From NCBI GenBank assembly GCA_030746455.1, contig JASLMQ010000062.1:1-17270 (forward strand): 17,270 nucleotides of DNA, given 5' to 3'. Below, one piece after another: positions 7,666 through 15,055 of this stretch (within the stretch, counting starts at the first letter, position 1; each line of letters begins with the position of its first letter). Under the pieces are notes generated by a model. That model was not told the DNA's origin, searched no databases, and saw only the letters and a program-made list of their open reading frames with translations. Origin of the DNA: Candidatus Latescibacterota bacterium (GTDB lineage Bacteria > Latescibacterota > UBA2968 > GCA-2709665). Both the position numbers and the translations under genes were made by a program.

Positions 7666-8403
7666 ATGATGACGGTTGATGGGTACTGCACACTGGGTGT
7701 GGATCGGGAGTTCGATCTCACGGAAGATGGCTTGCTCGAGGCGATGGACCGGGCAGAGGTGGACCGCGCGGTGATCGTGCCCGTGGATCGATGCCTGGCG
7801 GTCCGGAACCGGGAGGGGAACGCAGAGATGCGGAGCACCGCCTCCCGCCATCACGACCGGTTCATCCCCGCCTGCTCGGTCAATCCCTGGTACGGTGAGG
7901 GCGCCCTGGACGAGATGAGTCGGGCAGTGGGAGACGGGGCGCGAATACTCGTGCTGCACCCCTTCGTTCAGGGCTACCAGGCGAACGATGAGCTCGTGTG
8001 GCCGCTGCTCGAGGCCGCAGGCACCGCGAGGCTGCCGGTGTACGTCCACACGGGGCCACCGGGGAACGCGACTCCCTGGCAGGTGATCGACCTCGTTGAG
8101 CGGTTCGCCGAAACGGACCTGATCATCGGGCACTGCGGGGCCACGGATCTTTGGAACGACATGGTGGAGGCGGCGAAGGCGTCCGATCGCGTGAGCATCG
8201 AATCCTCCCTCGCCCGTCCCTTCCAGTTCTACAGGTACGTCGAGGAGGCCGGCCAGAAGAAGGGGATTGCCGGGTCGTATGCGCCCATCAACGACCTGGC
8301 CTTCGAGTGGTCCCAGATGCGGAAGGTTCTTCCTCGCCCTCTTTGGGACGACGTTTGCGGTGGGAACCTGCTCCGGCTTCTCGAGAAGCGAGGCGCGCTA
8401 TGA
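7666..8403 (+). CDS. Amidohydrolase-2-like protein with degenerate metal site
   Basis: Encodes 245 residues of the amidohydrolase 2 (PF04909) TIM-barrel type. Start ATG 7666 (or 7669) is preferred because AGAGGT lies just upstream; ATG 7645 would add seven residues encoded by a repeat. Strand-end residues partly survive: VYVHTGPPG (His 128) and IIGHCG (His 156). The N-terminal metal-binding HxH is absent: the sequence reads TVDGYCTLG where the next gene has DCHTHWG. The late Asp is also not recognisable (AGSYAPIND instead of WGTD). It may be catalytically inactive, metal-independent or a partner subunit of the next gene. It overlaps that gene by ATGA at 8400-8403, which implies coupled translation and matched amounts. 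Confidence 0.75.
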   Translation: MMTVDGYCTLGVDREFDLTEDGLLEAMDRAEVDRAVIVPVDRCLAVRNREGNAEMRSTASRHHDRFIPACSVNPWYGEGALDEMSRAVGDGARILVLHPFVQGYQANDELVWPLLEAAGTARLPVYVHTGPPGNATPWQVIDLVERFAETDLIIGHCGATDLWNDMVEAAKASDRVSIESSLARPFQFYRYVEEAGQKKGIAGSYAPINDLAFEWSQMRKVLPRPLWDDVCGGNLLRLLEKRGAL

Positions 8404-9146
8404 TCGTGGACTGCCACACGCACTGGGGAATTGGTTTCGAAGACCGCGATGGCGGCGACCCTAAGAACTGGCTGGCGAAGCTTGACGAACACGGGATAGA
8501 CAAGGCCTATGTGATGCCACACTACGGCATCCATCGGCTCGATAGGGCGCAGCAGGACAACGACCGGCTGGCGGAGCTCCAGAAGCGCCTGCCCGACCGA
8601 ATCCTGGGGCTGGGCACAACCTGGCCCCAGCAGGGAGAGGCCGCGGTGGACGAGGCCCGACGGTGTCTGGAGGACCTCGGTCTCGTGGGTCTGAAGTACC
8701 ATCCCTGGGTCCAGGGCTTCAGTACGGCCGACCCGGTTTTCGGCGAGATCTGCGCGCTTGCCGGGGAGGCCGGCATACCGGTCTTCTTTCATGACGGCAC
8801 GCCGTGCTACAGCCTTTCGGAGCAGATCGGCGGATTGGCGCGACGGTTCCCGCAGACGCGCCTCGTGCTGGGCCATTCCGGGCTATTGTGGAACTGGCGC
8901 AGCGCGGTCGAGGCGATGCGACACCCAAACGTGTGGGCGACGCTGTGCGGCCCCCACATGCGCGCGATGGAGATCCTGTGCCAACGCTGCGATCCCGACC
9001 GGCTGCTGTGGGGAACGGACTATGGGTTCAGCTTCGCTGATCCGATCGAGTACCGGCTGGGTCTGATCCGCGCGGCTCGGATCGATGACGTGCTGAGAGA
9101 GAAGATCCTTGGGGTGAATCCGTTGAAGTTGCTGGAGAAGGAGTAG
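8400..9146 (+). CDS. Amidohydrolase-2 family metal-dependent hydrolase
   Basis: Encodes 248 residues. All landmark residues of the family are visible: HxH on the first strand (MIVDCHTHWG, His 6 and 8), a Lys-containing GLKYHPW segment (Lys 99), VFFHDGTP (His 131), VLGHSG (His 159) and the late Asp in LLWGTDYGF (Asp 207). Relatives hydrolyse amide or ester bonds or decarboxylate aromatic and lactone substrates; which of these applies here cannot be told. ATG 8400 overlaps the preceding stop (ATGA), with GAGG six bases upstream. The stop TAG at 9144-9146 is followed immediately by a large inverted repeat. It probably works with the degenerate homologue encoded just before it. Confidence 0.85.
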   Translation: MIVDCHTHWGIGFEDRDGGDPKNWLAKLDEHGIDKAYVMPHYGIHRLDRAQQDNDRLAELQKRLPDRILGLGTTWPQQGEAAVDEARRCLEDLGLVGLKYHPWVQGFSTADPVFGEICALAGEAGIPVFFHDGTPCYSLSEQIGGLARRFPQTRLVLGHSGLLWNWRSAVEAMRHPNVWATLCGPHMRAMEILCQRCDPDRLLWGTDYGFSFADPIEYRLGLIRAARIDDVLREKILGVNPLKLLEKE

Positions 9147-9147
9147 C

Positions 9148-9228
9148 GACCACAGACCACAGACGACGGACCACGGCCGAACCATTGCGCGGGTTCCTAC
9201 CGTCGTCTGTCGTCGGTGGTCTGTCGTC
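9148..9228. repeat. 29-bp inverted repeat, GACGACGGACCAC type, copy 2
   Basis: Arms at 9148-9176 and 9200-9228 match at 25 of 29 positions around a 23-bp spacer, starting two bases after a stop codon. The core at 9205-9222 is identical to 6631-6648. In RNA it would form a long hairpin. No T-run follows, so it is not a classical terminator; it could protect or process the upstream mRNA. Confidence 0.8.
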
Positions 9229-9234
9229 TTTCGC

Positions 9235-9264
9235 TTGACGTCCGACCCCTTTAGAAGGTAGCCT
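9235..9264 (+). promoter_or_regulatory. Possible sigma70-type promoter for the URO-D-like gene
   Basis: TTGACG at 9235-9240 and TAGCCT at 9259-9264 are separated by 18 bp, about 40 bp before the start codon. The -35 box is strong and the -10 weak. Confidence 0.45.
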
Positions 9265-9304
9265 GTCCCATAGACTTCTCTTCGCAGCATGGAGTGGAGG
9301 GGGA

Positions 9305-10498
9305 ATGCCGGTGGCGATGACCTCGAAGGAGCGGGTTCTGAGCGCGATTCGGTCGGAGGATGTGGACCACGTGCCCAACGGGTTCCGCTTCTGGCGGGCG
9401 CCGAGACACGAGATGGCGGGCTGGACGAGCGAACGAGAGAGGCTCGCGACCTACAGAGAGTGGGGATGGGACGCGTTCGTGACGGTGGGGGGATACATCC
9501 CGCCCGGCGCGGATGTCGAGGTCGATCTGCGTCGTGAGTCTGTTGATGGACAGACGGTGATCGACCAGACGTGGAGGACGCCCTCGGGAACCATTCGCGA
9601 GAGACTGAAGGTGACCGCGGACTGGCCGGCGGTTCAGGAGGATAGGCCGTTCGTATCCCTGCAGGACAGCTTTCGAACCTCGCGATACGTCGAAATGCCT
9701 TTCAAGGGTCCGGAAGACGTGGACGCGTTCCAGTACCTGTTTCCGATAGGGGATCCGCGTCAGGAAGACAAGCTGGTGCAGTCCCACAGGGCGGCACGCG
9801 AACTGGCGGACGAGTTCGACGTGCCGCTCTTTGCGAATGTGTTCAGCGGGCTGAACGCCCACCTCTATCACTACACGGCTGAGGAAGCCGTCGCGGTGGT
9901 GCTCGAGCAACCCGGGATGGCCCGACGGATGGTCGACCATCTCGATGCGGCCTACAGCAGCCGGGCGGAGCTCCTGCTGGACCTCGGGATCGAGGGCGTG
10001 ATCCGGAGCGGCTGGTTCGAATCCATGGATCTGTGGAGTCCGAAGATCTACCGGGAGTACGCCAGGCCCGCCATTGAGGATCTCACCCGGAAGGTGCACC
10101 AGGCGGGAGGGGTCGTGGTGTACCTGATGGATACAGGTATTGTGGGCCTCCTTCCGGATTTGAAGGAGATGGCGTTCGACTGCCTGCACGGCGCCGACCC
10201 GTCCCTACCAACGGACGGTCTCGAGCTGAAGCACCTGCGTGATTCCCTCCCGGGGAAGTCGGTCTGGGGAGGCCTGAGCGGCCCCGAGCATTTCGTCCAG
10301 TGTACCCCCGAGGAAACGGCGGGCGCGGTAGAGAACGCCCTTGGGAATCTGGGCCGGCGAGGCCTGATCCTGGGCATCGCCGTGGGCATCCGCGACTACT
10401 ACAGACGAGAGAACATCGAGGCCTGCGACCGAACGTGGCGACGACTGCGGGCCTGCGCCCAGATGGGGATCAGCAGTCAGCTGTCGTCGGACCCCTGA
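9305..10498 (+). CDS. Uroporphyrinogen decarboxylase (URO-D) family protein
   Basis: Encodes 397 residues with the length and layout of URO-D/methylcobamide methyltransferase-type TIM barrels: an N-terminal MTSKERVLSAI helix, a central PLFANVFSG strand and a late SVWGGLSG loop with the preceding LKHLRDS helix. Members either decarboxylate uroporphyrinogen III or move methyl groups to or from corrinoids (MtaA/MtbA). The Zn-binding HxCG typical of those methyltransferases is replaced by LMDTG in VVVYLMDTGIVGLLPDL, and no corrinoid-protein gene is adjacent, so methyl transfer is not supported. ATG 9305 has GGAGG four bases upstream; GTG 9311 is possible. The last 29 bp overlap the 3' end of the converging minus-strand gene. 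Function unknown. Confidence 0.75.
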   Translation: MPVAMTSKERVLSAIRSEDVDHVPNGFRFWRAPRHEMAGWTSERERLATYREWGWDAFVTVGGYIPPGADVEVDLRRESVDGQTVIDQTWRTPSGTIRERLKVTADWPAVQEDRPFVSLQDSFRTSRYVEMPFKGPEDVDAFQYLFPIGDPRQEDKLVQSHRAARELADEFDVPLFANVFSGLNAHLYHYTAEEAVAVVLEQPGMARRMVDHLDAAYSSRAELLLDLGIEGVIRSGWFESMDLWSPKIYREYARPAIEDLTRKVHQAGGVVVYLMDTGIVGLLPDLKEMAFDCLHGADPSLPTDGLELKHLRDSLPGKSVWGGLSGPEHFVQCTPEETAGAVENALGNLGRRGLILGIAVGIRDYYRRENIEACDRTWRRLRACAQMGISSQLSSDP

Positions 10499-12218
10499 AC
10501 GACGGAACGGTCTCCCACCTGAGAGCCACGTCCTCGTCCTCATCGTCAAATCTCCCCACTTCGAGCGCCATCTCGGACGCCCCGTCCAGCTCGAGCTCGA
10601 GGGATCTCCCGGCCGTGGTGGACGCAGTGGAAATCCACGATTCGTCCCTTGCGCGGGTGTAGGACAGGGCATGCTCGTGGCCGACCTTGCGGATGTCGTA
10701 CGGCTCCGTCTTCGTGTCGATCAGAGACAGCCAGCGATCGATCTCCTCGAGGGTGAGCACGCCGAACTTCTGCTCGTGGGTGGTGATCTCCGCGTAGAAG
10801 CCGCTGTCGAGCGCAAGGCGCACGGCTTCGGCGGCCCGGTCGGAGGCCTTATCCATATCGTTGGTGGGGTTGTCACCGGCCCACGTGGTGCATCCGGTGA
10901 GGACATCGGGTTCCACCAGGTGGCGGGGCAGCACGGCGCCCACGTTGTACATATCGGGGTCGTCCGGCAGGTAGTCGTAGAACAGGCTGTTGAGGCCATA
11001 GGGCCACCAGCCGGGGAACAGACGCTCCCATTTGAGCTGCCCGATGTCATAGGTGGCGTAGAGGTAGGTCCTTCCCCGGGACTTGAGATGGGGCAGGGCC
11101 CGGATGCCGATCTCACCCCAGTGGAAGTAGGCGGTCGCCGGGGGCTGAATCTCCCTTTGGGCATACCAGGCATCGATACGCTCGAAGCGCGCGCGCAGGT
11201 CGGCGTCCGAGCGTTCCCCGATCCCGAAGTCGAAGGGAATCAGATCGTAGTAGCTGAAGGCGTGTGCATCCCAGTCCGCTTCTCCTGAGGCGTGCTTCGC
11301 CTGCATGAAAGGCACCACCTCGTCGGGGATGCTGTCGAGCAGGCACGAGATGAGCGGGTGGTGTCCATGTCGATTCAGCACGTCGACGTAGCCGAAATCG
11401 TGGCGTCCGCTGCCGTCGTCGACGCGGACCGAAACGTAGGGCGGCATCATCAATGCGGCGAACGGCTTCCTTGCCACCCACACGATGGCCCGCCAGAAGA
11501 GCGCGTCCAGTCCCATCCCGTGGCCCAAGAACTCCCTGTGCCAGATCCGGGGACTGCACGCGAACTGAACCGCACGACCCCTCCCGGCTGTCGCGGCGAG
11601 GACCGCCGGGAACTGGTCGGGCTCGTAGGCTGTGCCAGGGACGTTGTGGCGCGAGAAGATGAGCTGGTCCTTCCCCAGAGCGGCCTGCGCAAGCTCTGCG
11701 ACGTTACGCCCGACGCGTTTGATCTGTGCGAAGGTGACCGGACGGTTCAGGCGGACCAGGCTGCCCTGCCGTTGCGTGCGAGTGATGAAGTGTTCGTCGG
11801 TGTGGATCCGCAGGAGGTCGGAGGCCATGGGGATGGGATCGACCTCCAGACCGAATAGGCGCAGGAGGGGTGGCTGGTAGAGCCGGAGGTCGCCGTCGAA
11901 GTTGACCAGGCCCACGCCCGATTCCTCGACGGCCGATGCAACGAGGTCCGTCTCCTCGAGCGACAGGGCGTCTCCCAGCCTCGCCTGGGCAAGCACGACG
12001 GCGGCGCATTCAGCGAGAAGGTCGGACGTGAGCGGACCGGTCGCCAGATCGTGGATCCGGTACGGGAACTTGAAGTGCTGGAGCGCGACGAGGACGGTCA
12101 CGTCGACGATGGACGTGTCCGTGTAGCTTCCCGAGCCGTTCACGACCACGAGGAGCGAGGCGTTGCCAGTGCTTTCGTGACGGTCGCGCTGGACCATGGT
12201 GCGAGGGGCGAATGGCAT
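10470..12218 (-). CDS. Paralogue of the amidotransferase-like/NodB-like two-domain protein
   Basis: Encodes 582 residues and aligns with the 585-residue product of 4831-6588 along its whole length. Shared blocks include RHxSxGNAxLLVVV near the start, GRAVQF, IVWxARKPFA, HWGExGxRALPHLKxRG, WPYGL and FYAEIxTHEQKF. The NodB-like motif 1 is VSVRVDDGSG (Asp 267-268), and the motif 2 counterpart is DAHAFSYYDL. I chose the ATG at 12218 because AGAGGA is 6 nt upstream and the alignment with the paralogue begins there; 72 further codons upstream are open but unlike the paralogue. A sigma70-type promoter lies about 105 bp upstream. It is divergent from the C45-type gene and overlaps the converging URO-D gene by 29 bp. 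Stop TGA. Confidence 0.7.
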   Translation of the reverse strand: MPFAPRTMVQRDRHESTGNASLLVVVNGSGSYTDTSIVDVTVLVALQHFKFPYRIHDLATGPLTSDLLAECAAVVLAQARLGDALSLEETDLVASAVEESGVGLVNFDGDLRLYQPPLLRLFGLEVDPIPMASDLLRIHTDEHFITRTQRQGSLVRLNRPVTFAQIKRVGRNVAELAQAALGKDQLIFSRHNVPGTAYEPDQFPAVLAATAGRGRAVQFACSPRIWHREFLGHGMGLDALFWRAIVWVARKPFAALMMPPYVSVRVDDGSGRHDFGYVDVLNRHGHHPLISCLLDSIPDEVVPFMQAKHASGEADWDAHAFSYYDLIPFDFGIGERSDADLRARFERIDAWYAQREIQPPATAYFHWGEIGIRALPHLKSRGRTYLYATYDIGQLKWERLFPGWWPYGLNSLFYDYLPDDPDMYNVGAVLPRHLVEPDVLTGCTTWAGDNPTNDMDKASDRAAEAVRLALDSGFYAEITTHEQKFGVLTLEEIDRWLSLIDTKTEPYDIRKVGHEHALSYTRARDESWISTASTTAGRSLELELDGASEMALEVGRFDDEDEDVALRWETVPSFRGPTTADC

Positions 12219-12238
12219 GGGGATTCCTCTACTGAGAG

Positions 12239-12297
12239 ACAAAGCGCTCTGTGGCGTGATCCCCTCCTTCGCTCCTGTCGTAGCTACGGAGGGCAGG
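12239..12297. promoter_or_regulatory. Leader with near-palindrome and GTAGCTAC hairpin element
   Basis: Between the promoter and start of the minus-strand gene are two structures. A 14-bp near-perfect palindrome (12239-12252, six of seven pairs) lies close to the ribosome site. At 12262-12293 CCCTCC pairs with GGAGGG across a 20-nt loop ending in the palindrome GTAGCTAC (12280-12287). Either could be an operator, an RNA leader structure or part of a dispersed repeat. Confidence 0.35.
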
Positions 12298-12323
12298 CGT
12301 GGCTCGTTGGCAATGGAAGGGCC

Positions 12324-12352
12324 AAGATAGCAATTCGGCTCAGAGATACCAA
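12324..12352 (-). promoter_or_regulatory. Sigma70-type promoter for the minus-strand NodB-like paralogue
   Basis: Read on the minus strand, TTGGTA (12352-12347) and TATCTT (12329-12324) are exactly 17 bp apart. Transcription would give a leader of about 100 nt before ATG 12218. The same -10 hexamer is used by the tRNA promoter at 16548. Confidence 0.5.
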
Positions 12353-12383
12353 CCCTAACCCACGTGTATTGGTGGAGACCGAC

Positions 12384-13436
12384 GTGCATTATCTCAGATC
12401 CGGCGGTACGGCAAGGGAAAGGGGCGTTGCACACGGGGAAGCCGCGCGCGATGGGATTGCGCGTCTGATCGCCACCTACCGGGAAGGATACAAGGTGGAG
12501 GGCGGGGGGTGGCGGGATGGGCTCGACCCGATCGGGCGGCGGAAGCGGGCGAAGGACCGAACGGCCGAGATCCGAGACCTGTGTCCCTCGGGATGCGACG
12601 AGATCGAGGGGATCGCCGAGGGTGCAGGGCTGCCGATCGAGGACCTTTACGAACTGAACCTGGGCTTCGAGATCGGTCTGCCGCCGGGAGGCTCCGCCTG
12701 CTCAATCTATGGATTCAGAACGGGTGAGGGTCGCGTGTGGCTTGGGAAGTCGGACGACGTGCCCGAGGTGGAGCTGGGGTACAATGCCGTAAACCATACG
12801 TCGCCGGTCGACGGGTTCCGGTCGGTGCAGATGCACTTCGTGGGGACGATCTGGACGACTTCGGCAGTGAACGAGACGGGATTCTGCTTGGGGATGACCG
12901 GACTCTCGGGAGCGGTCACGAATGATGGGGGGATTCCAACGCTATTCCTGTTGCACGCGATGGCGGAGCGATGCGAGACGGTCGCCGAGGCCGAGGCGAT
13001 GTGCGCCGCTCACACGATTTCGCGGAACGGGATGAGCATTCTGATGGGCGATGCGAAAGGGGACGTGGCCATTCTCGAAGTACATGTCGATGGGCAGGAG
13101 ATCCGACGTCCGGGGTCCGCGGGAGAGGCGATCTGGCAGACCAATCATTGCGTGGGACCTGCCCTCCAGGGAAGGGATGACCCCGCGTCCGACCTCATGG
13201 AGAACAGCAGGGAGCGCACGAACCGACTGGCGGCCCTGGATCCGCACGTCGAGAGGAGCTTCGAGGGTCTGACGGATCTCTACCGAACGCACGACGACCC
13301 AACGGGAATATGCCAGCACGGGGCAGGCGGACTCCATACGGACAGTGCAATCGTGATGTCACCCGACGAGCAGGTGATGTGGGCGACGGAGGGCTATCCA
13401 TGCAGCAACCCTTTCATCGCGCACGCGCTGGAATAG
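12384..13436 (+). CDS. C45-type Ntn hydrolase / acyl-CoA:6-APA acyltransferase-like protein
   Basis: Encodes 350 residues from GTG 12384, chosen because GGAG lies 6 nt upstream and MHYLRSGG begins the conserved part. The signature is an internal cysteine, Cys 96, in GGSACSIYG, followed by GRVWLGKSDDVP. In penicillin acyltransferase-like (C45) proteins the chain cleaves itself before this Cys, which then acts as the N-terminal nucleophile. Later family segments are present: TTSAVNETGFCLG, MSILMGDAKGD and WQTNHCVG. Such enzymes hydrolyse or transfer acyl groups on amides; in bacteria most have no known substrate. No signal peptide is seen. It is divergent from the NodB-like paralogue, which fits a role in the same N-acyl chemistry, though this is inference. 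Stop TAG. Confidence 0.78.
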   Translation: MHYLRSGGTARERGVAHGEAARDGIARLIATYREGYKVEGGGWRDGLDPIGRRKRAKDRTAEIRDLCPSGCDEIEGIAEGAGLPIEDLYELNLGFEIGLPPGGSACSIYGFRTGEGRVWLGKSDDVPEVELGYNAVNHTSPVDGFRSVQMHFVGTIWTTSAVNETGFCLGMTGLSGAVTNDGGIPTLFLLHAMAERCETVAEAEAMCAAHTISRNGMSILMGDAKGDVAILEVHVDGQEIRRPGSAGEAIWQTNHCVGPALQGRDDPASDLMENSRERTNRLAALDPHVERSFEGLTDLYRTHDDPTGICQHGAGGLHTDSAIVMSPDEQVMWATEGYPCSNPFIAHALE

Positions 13437-13437
13437 T

Positions 13438-13453
13438 CACCCGTTCCCGGGTG
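13438..13453. terminator. Short hairpin between convergent genes
   Basis: CACCCG and CGGGTG form a perfect 6-bp stem with a TTCC loop in the 27-bp gap between two converging genes. No T-run is present on either side, so termination activity is uncertain. Confidence 0.35.
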
Positions 13454-13463
13454 TGGAATCGGC

Positions 13464-14876
13464 TCAGACGTGCTCTATGGCCGTGTGGTTGGAGATCTCG
13501 GAGCTGGTGGTGCACAGGTCTTCCGTCGAGAGTGCGTGCACGCTACTGTTGCCCGTGAGCCGGGCGAAATCCGCAAGCTCCTTCGTGCACGCGGCGAGGT
13601 AGTTGGTCAGTCGCTCAGCCGAGCGTTCGACGCTCAGTCGAGCTCGTAGCTCCGGATCGTGCGTGGCGATGCCAACCGGGCACTTCCCGGTGTTGCAGAT
13701 CCGGTATTGCTGGCACCCGATGGCGATCATTGCTGCCGTGCCGATGGCCACGGCGTCGGCGCCCATTGCCAGGGCCTTTGCGAAGTCCGACGAGACGCGC
13801 AGGCCGCCCGTGATGAGCAGGGAGACGCCATTCGCCTTGCTCTCGTCCAGGAACTTCCTCGCCCGATAGAGCGCGAACTGGGTCGGCACGGACGTTGCAT
13901 CCTTCACGAATCTGGGTGCCGATCCGGTTCCCCCCTCCCGCCCGTCGAGGGTGACGAAGTCGGGCTCGGCGTAGAGGGCGACTTCCAGGTCGGCTTCGAT
14001 GTTCCCTGCCGCGAGCTTGATCCCGATCGGCCTCCCCTCCGACTGTGTCCTCAACCACACGACCTTCTCCCTGAGACTGTCCCGATCGTGGATATCGTCG
14101 TAGTGGGCCGGGCTCAGGATATCGGCGCCCTGGGGAAACCCACGGATCGCGGCGATCTCTTCCGTCACCTTGTTGCCGGGCAGGTGCCCTCCCAGTCCCG
14201 GCTTCGCCGACTGCCCGATCTTGATCTCGACAGCATCCACGCTTCTGAGATTTTCGTTTGTGACGCTGTATCGATTCGGAACGTACTCGAAGATGTAGCG
14301 GCACGCGCTCTCCATCGACTCCGGCAGGATGCCTCCTTCGCCCGAGCACATGGCGGTTCTGGCTGCGGCGCTTCCCCTGGCGAGAGAGAGCTTGGCCTCT
14401 TTCGACAGAGAGCCGAAAGACATGTGGGTCACGTAGAGTGGAGTGTCGAGCACCAGGGGGGTCTTCGCATCCGGGCCAATGACAGTCTGGGTGTTGACGA
14501 CAACGTCTTCATTGAGTGGGATCTTCGAGAGCTGAGCCCCCTTGATAAGGATGTCGTCCCAGGAGATGCTCCGCAGGCGGGTGCGCATGGGCTCCGAGAT
14601 GGACTCGCCCGTCTCGGCCATCCGATGGATGTCGGCCATATACGGCTCGCGGTCGTCCGAAGGCCTCTGCCATTCGCTGAGATAGGGAGCTTCAGACACA
14701 TCCACCGTTTGGGTCTCGGACGGTGCACCGGCCTCAGGCAGGTCCTCGCACTCGAACATCGACCTATCGGCATCGCAGAGCGGACAAGCCCAGTCATCGG
14801 GCAGATCACCCCAGGCGGTTCCCTCCTGCTCCTCGTCGTATACATACCCGCAGACACCGCACGTGTACTGGCTCAT
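13464..14876 (-). CDS. Rubredoxin-fused glutamate synthase (FMN/Fe-S) domain protein
   Basis: Encodes 470 residues from ATG 14876, with GAGGAG nine bases upstream; TTG 14882 would add two residues. Residues 1-45 form a rubredoxin: C6-x2-C9 (YTCGVCGYVY) and C31-x2-C34 (ACPLC), binding one iron. The rest is the glutamate synthase central FMN domain (PF01645): YVTHMSFGSLSKEAK, EIKIGQSAKPGLGG, VTLDGREGGTG, LITGGLRVSSDFAKA, and the Fe-S cysteines of GCQQYRICNTGKCPVG (Cys 388, 394, 399). There is no amidotransferase domain and no GXGXG tail, as in stand-alone archaeal or anaerobe-type proteins. The rubredoxin probably delivers electrons to the flavin. It lies downstream of rubrerythrin on the same strand, separated by a strong hairpin terminator. 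Stop TGA. Confidence 0.88.
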   Translation of the reverse strand: MSQYTCGVCGYVYDEEQEGTAWGDLPDDWACPLCDADRSMFECEDLPEAGAPSETQTVDVSEAPYLSEWQRPSDDREPYMADIHRMAETGESISEPMRTRLRSISWDDILIKGAQLSKIPLNEDVVVNTQTVIGPDAKTPLVLDTPLYVTHMSFGSLSKEAKLSLARGSAAARTAMCSGEGGILPESMESACRYIFEYVPNRYSVTNENLRSVDAVEIKIGQSAKPGLGGHLPGNKVTEEIAAIRGFPQGADILSPAHYDDIHDRDSLREKVVWLRTQSEGRPIGIKLAAGNIEADLEVALYAEPDFVTLDGREGGTGSAPRFVKDATSVPTQFALYRARKFLDESKANGVSLLITGGLRVSSDFAKALAMGADAVAIGTAAMIAIGCQQYRICNTGKCPVGIATHDPELRARLSVERSAERLTNYLAACTKELADFARLTGNSSVHALSTEDLCTTSSEISNHTAIEHV

Positions 14877-14967
14877 CTCCAAGGTCTCCTCGTCTATAGC
14901 GCCTCGCCGTACATACCTCGGATACCTGGATCCATTCCCGGTTGATCCCTCGATGTTAGGGCAACGA

Positions 14968-15003
14968 AAGGACCCCGCCGGACGGTGAACCGACGGGGTC
15001 CTT
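14968..15003 (-). terminator. Strong hairpin terminator after rubrerythrin
   Basis: Arms 14968-14981 and 14990-15003 pair at 13 of 14 positions around an 8-nt loop. They lie about 53 bp after the rubrerythrin stop on the minus strand, and the stem is followed there by a short T-rich stretch (TTTCGTT). Confidence 0.75.
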
Positions 15004-15055
15004 CTGCATGCGACAACCGCGATCTCGCCCGGCCCTCAATCCTGGCGTGACCTTG

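Noticed and set aside
12219..12434. 72-codon N-terminal extension of the minus-strand NodB-like paralogue
   Set aside because: It crosses its own promoter and leader, has no counterpart in the paralogue, and a good ribosome site precedes ATG 12218.
13659..14945. Plus-strand open frame of 428 codons
   Set aside because: It mirrors the rubredoxin-glutamate synthase gene, has no recognisable motif and no ribosome site.
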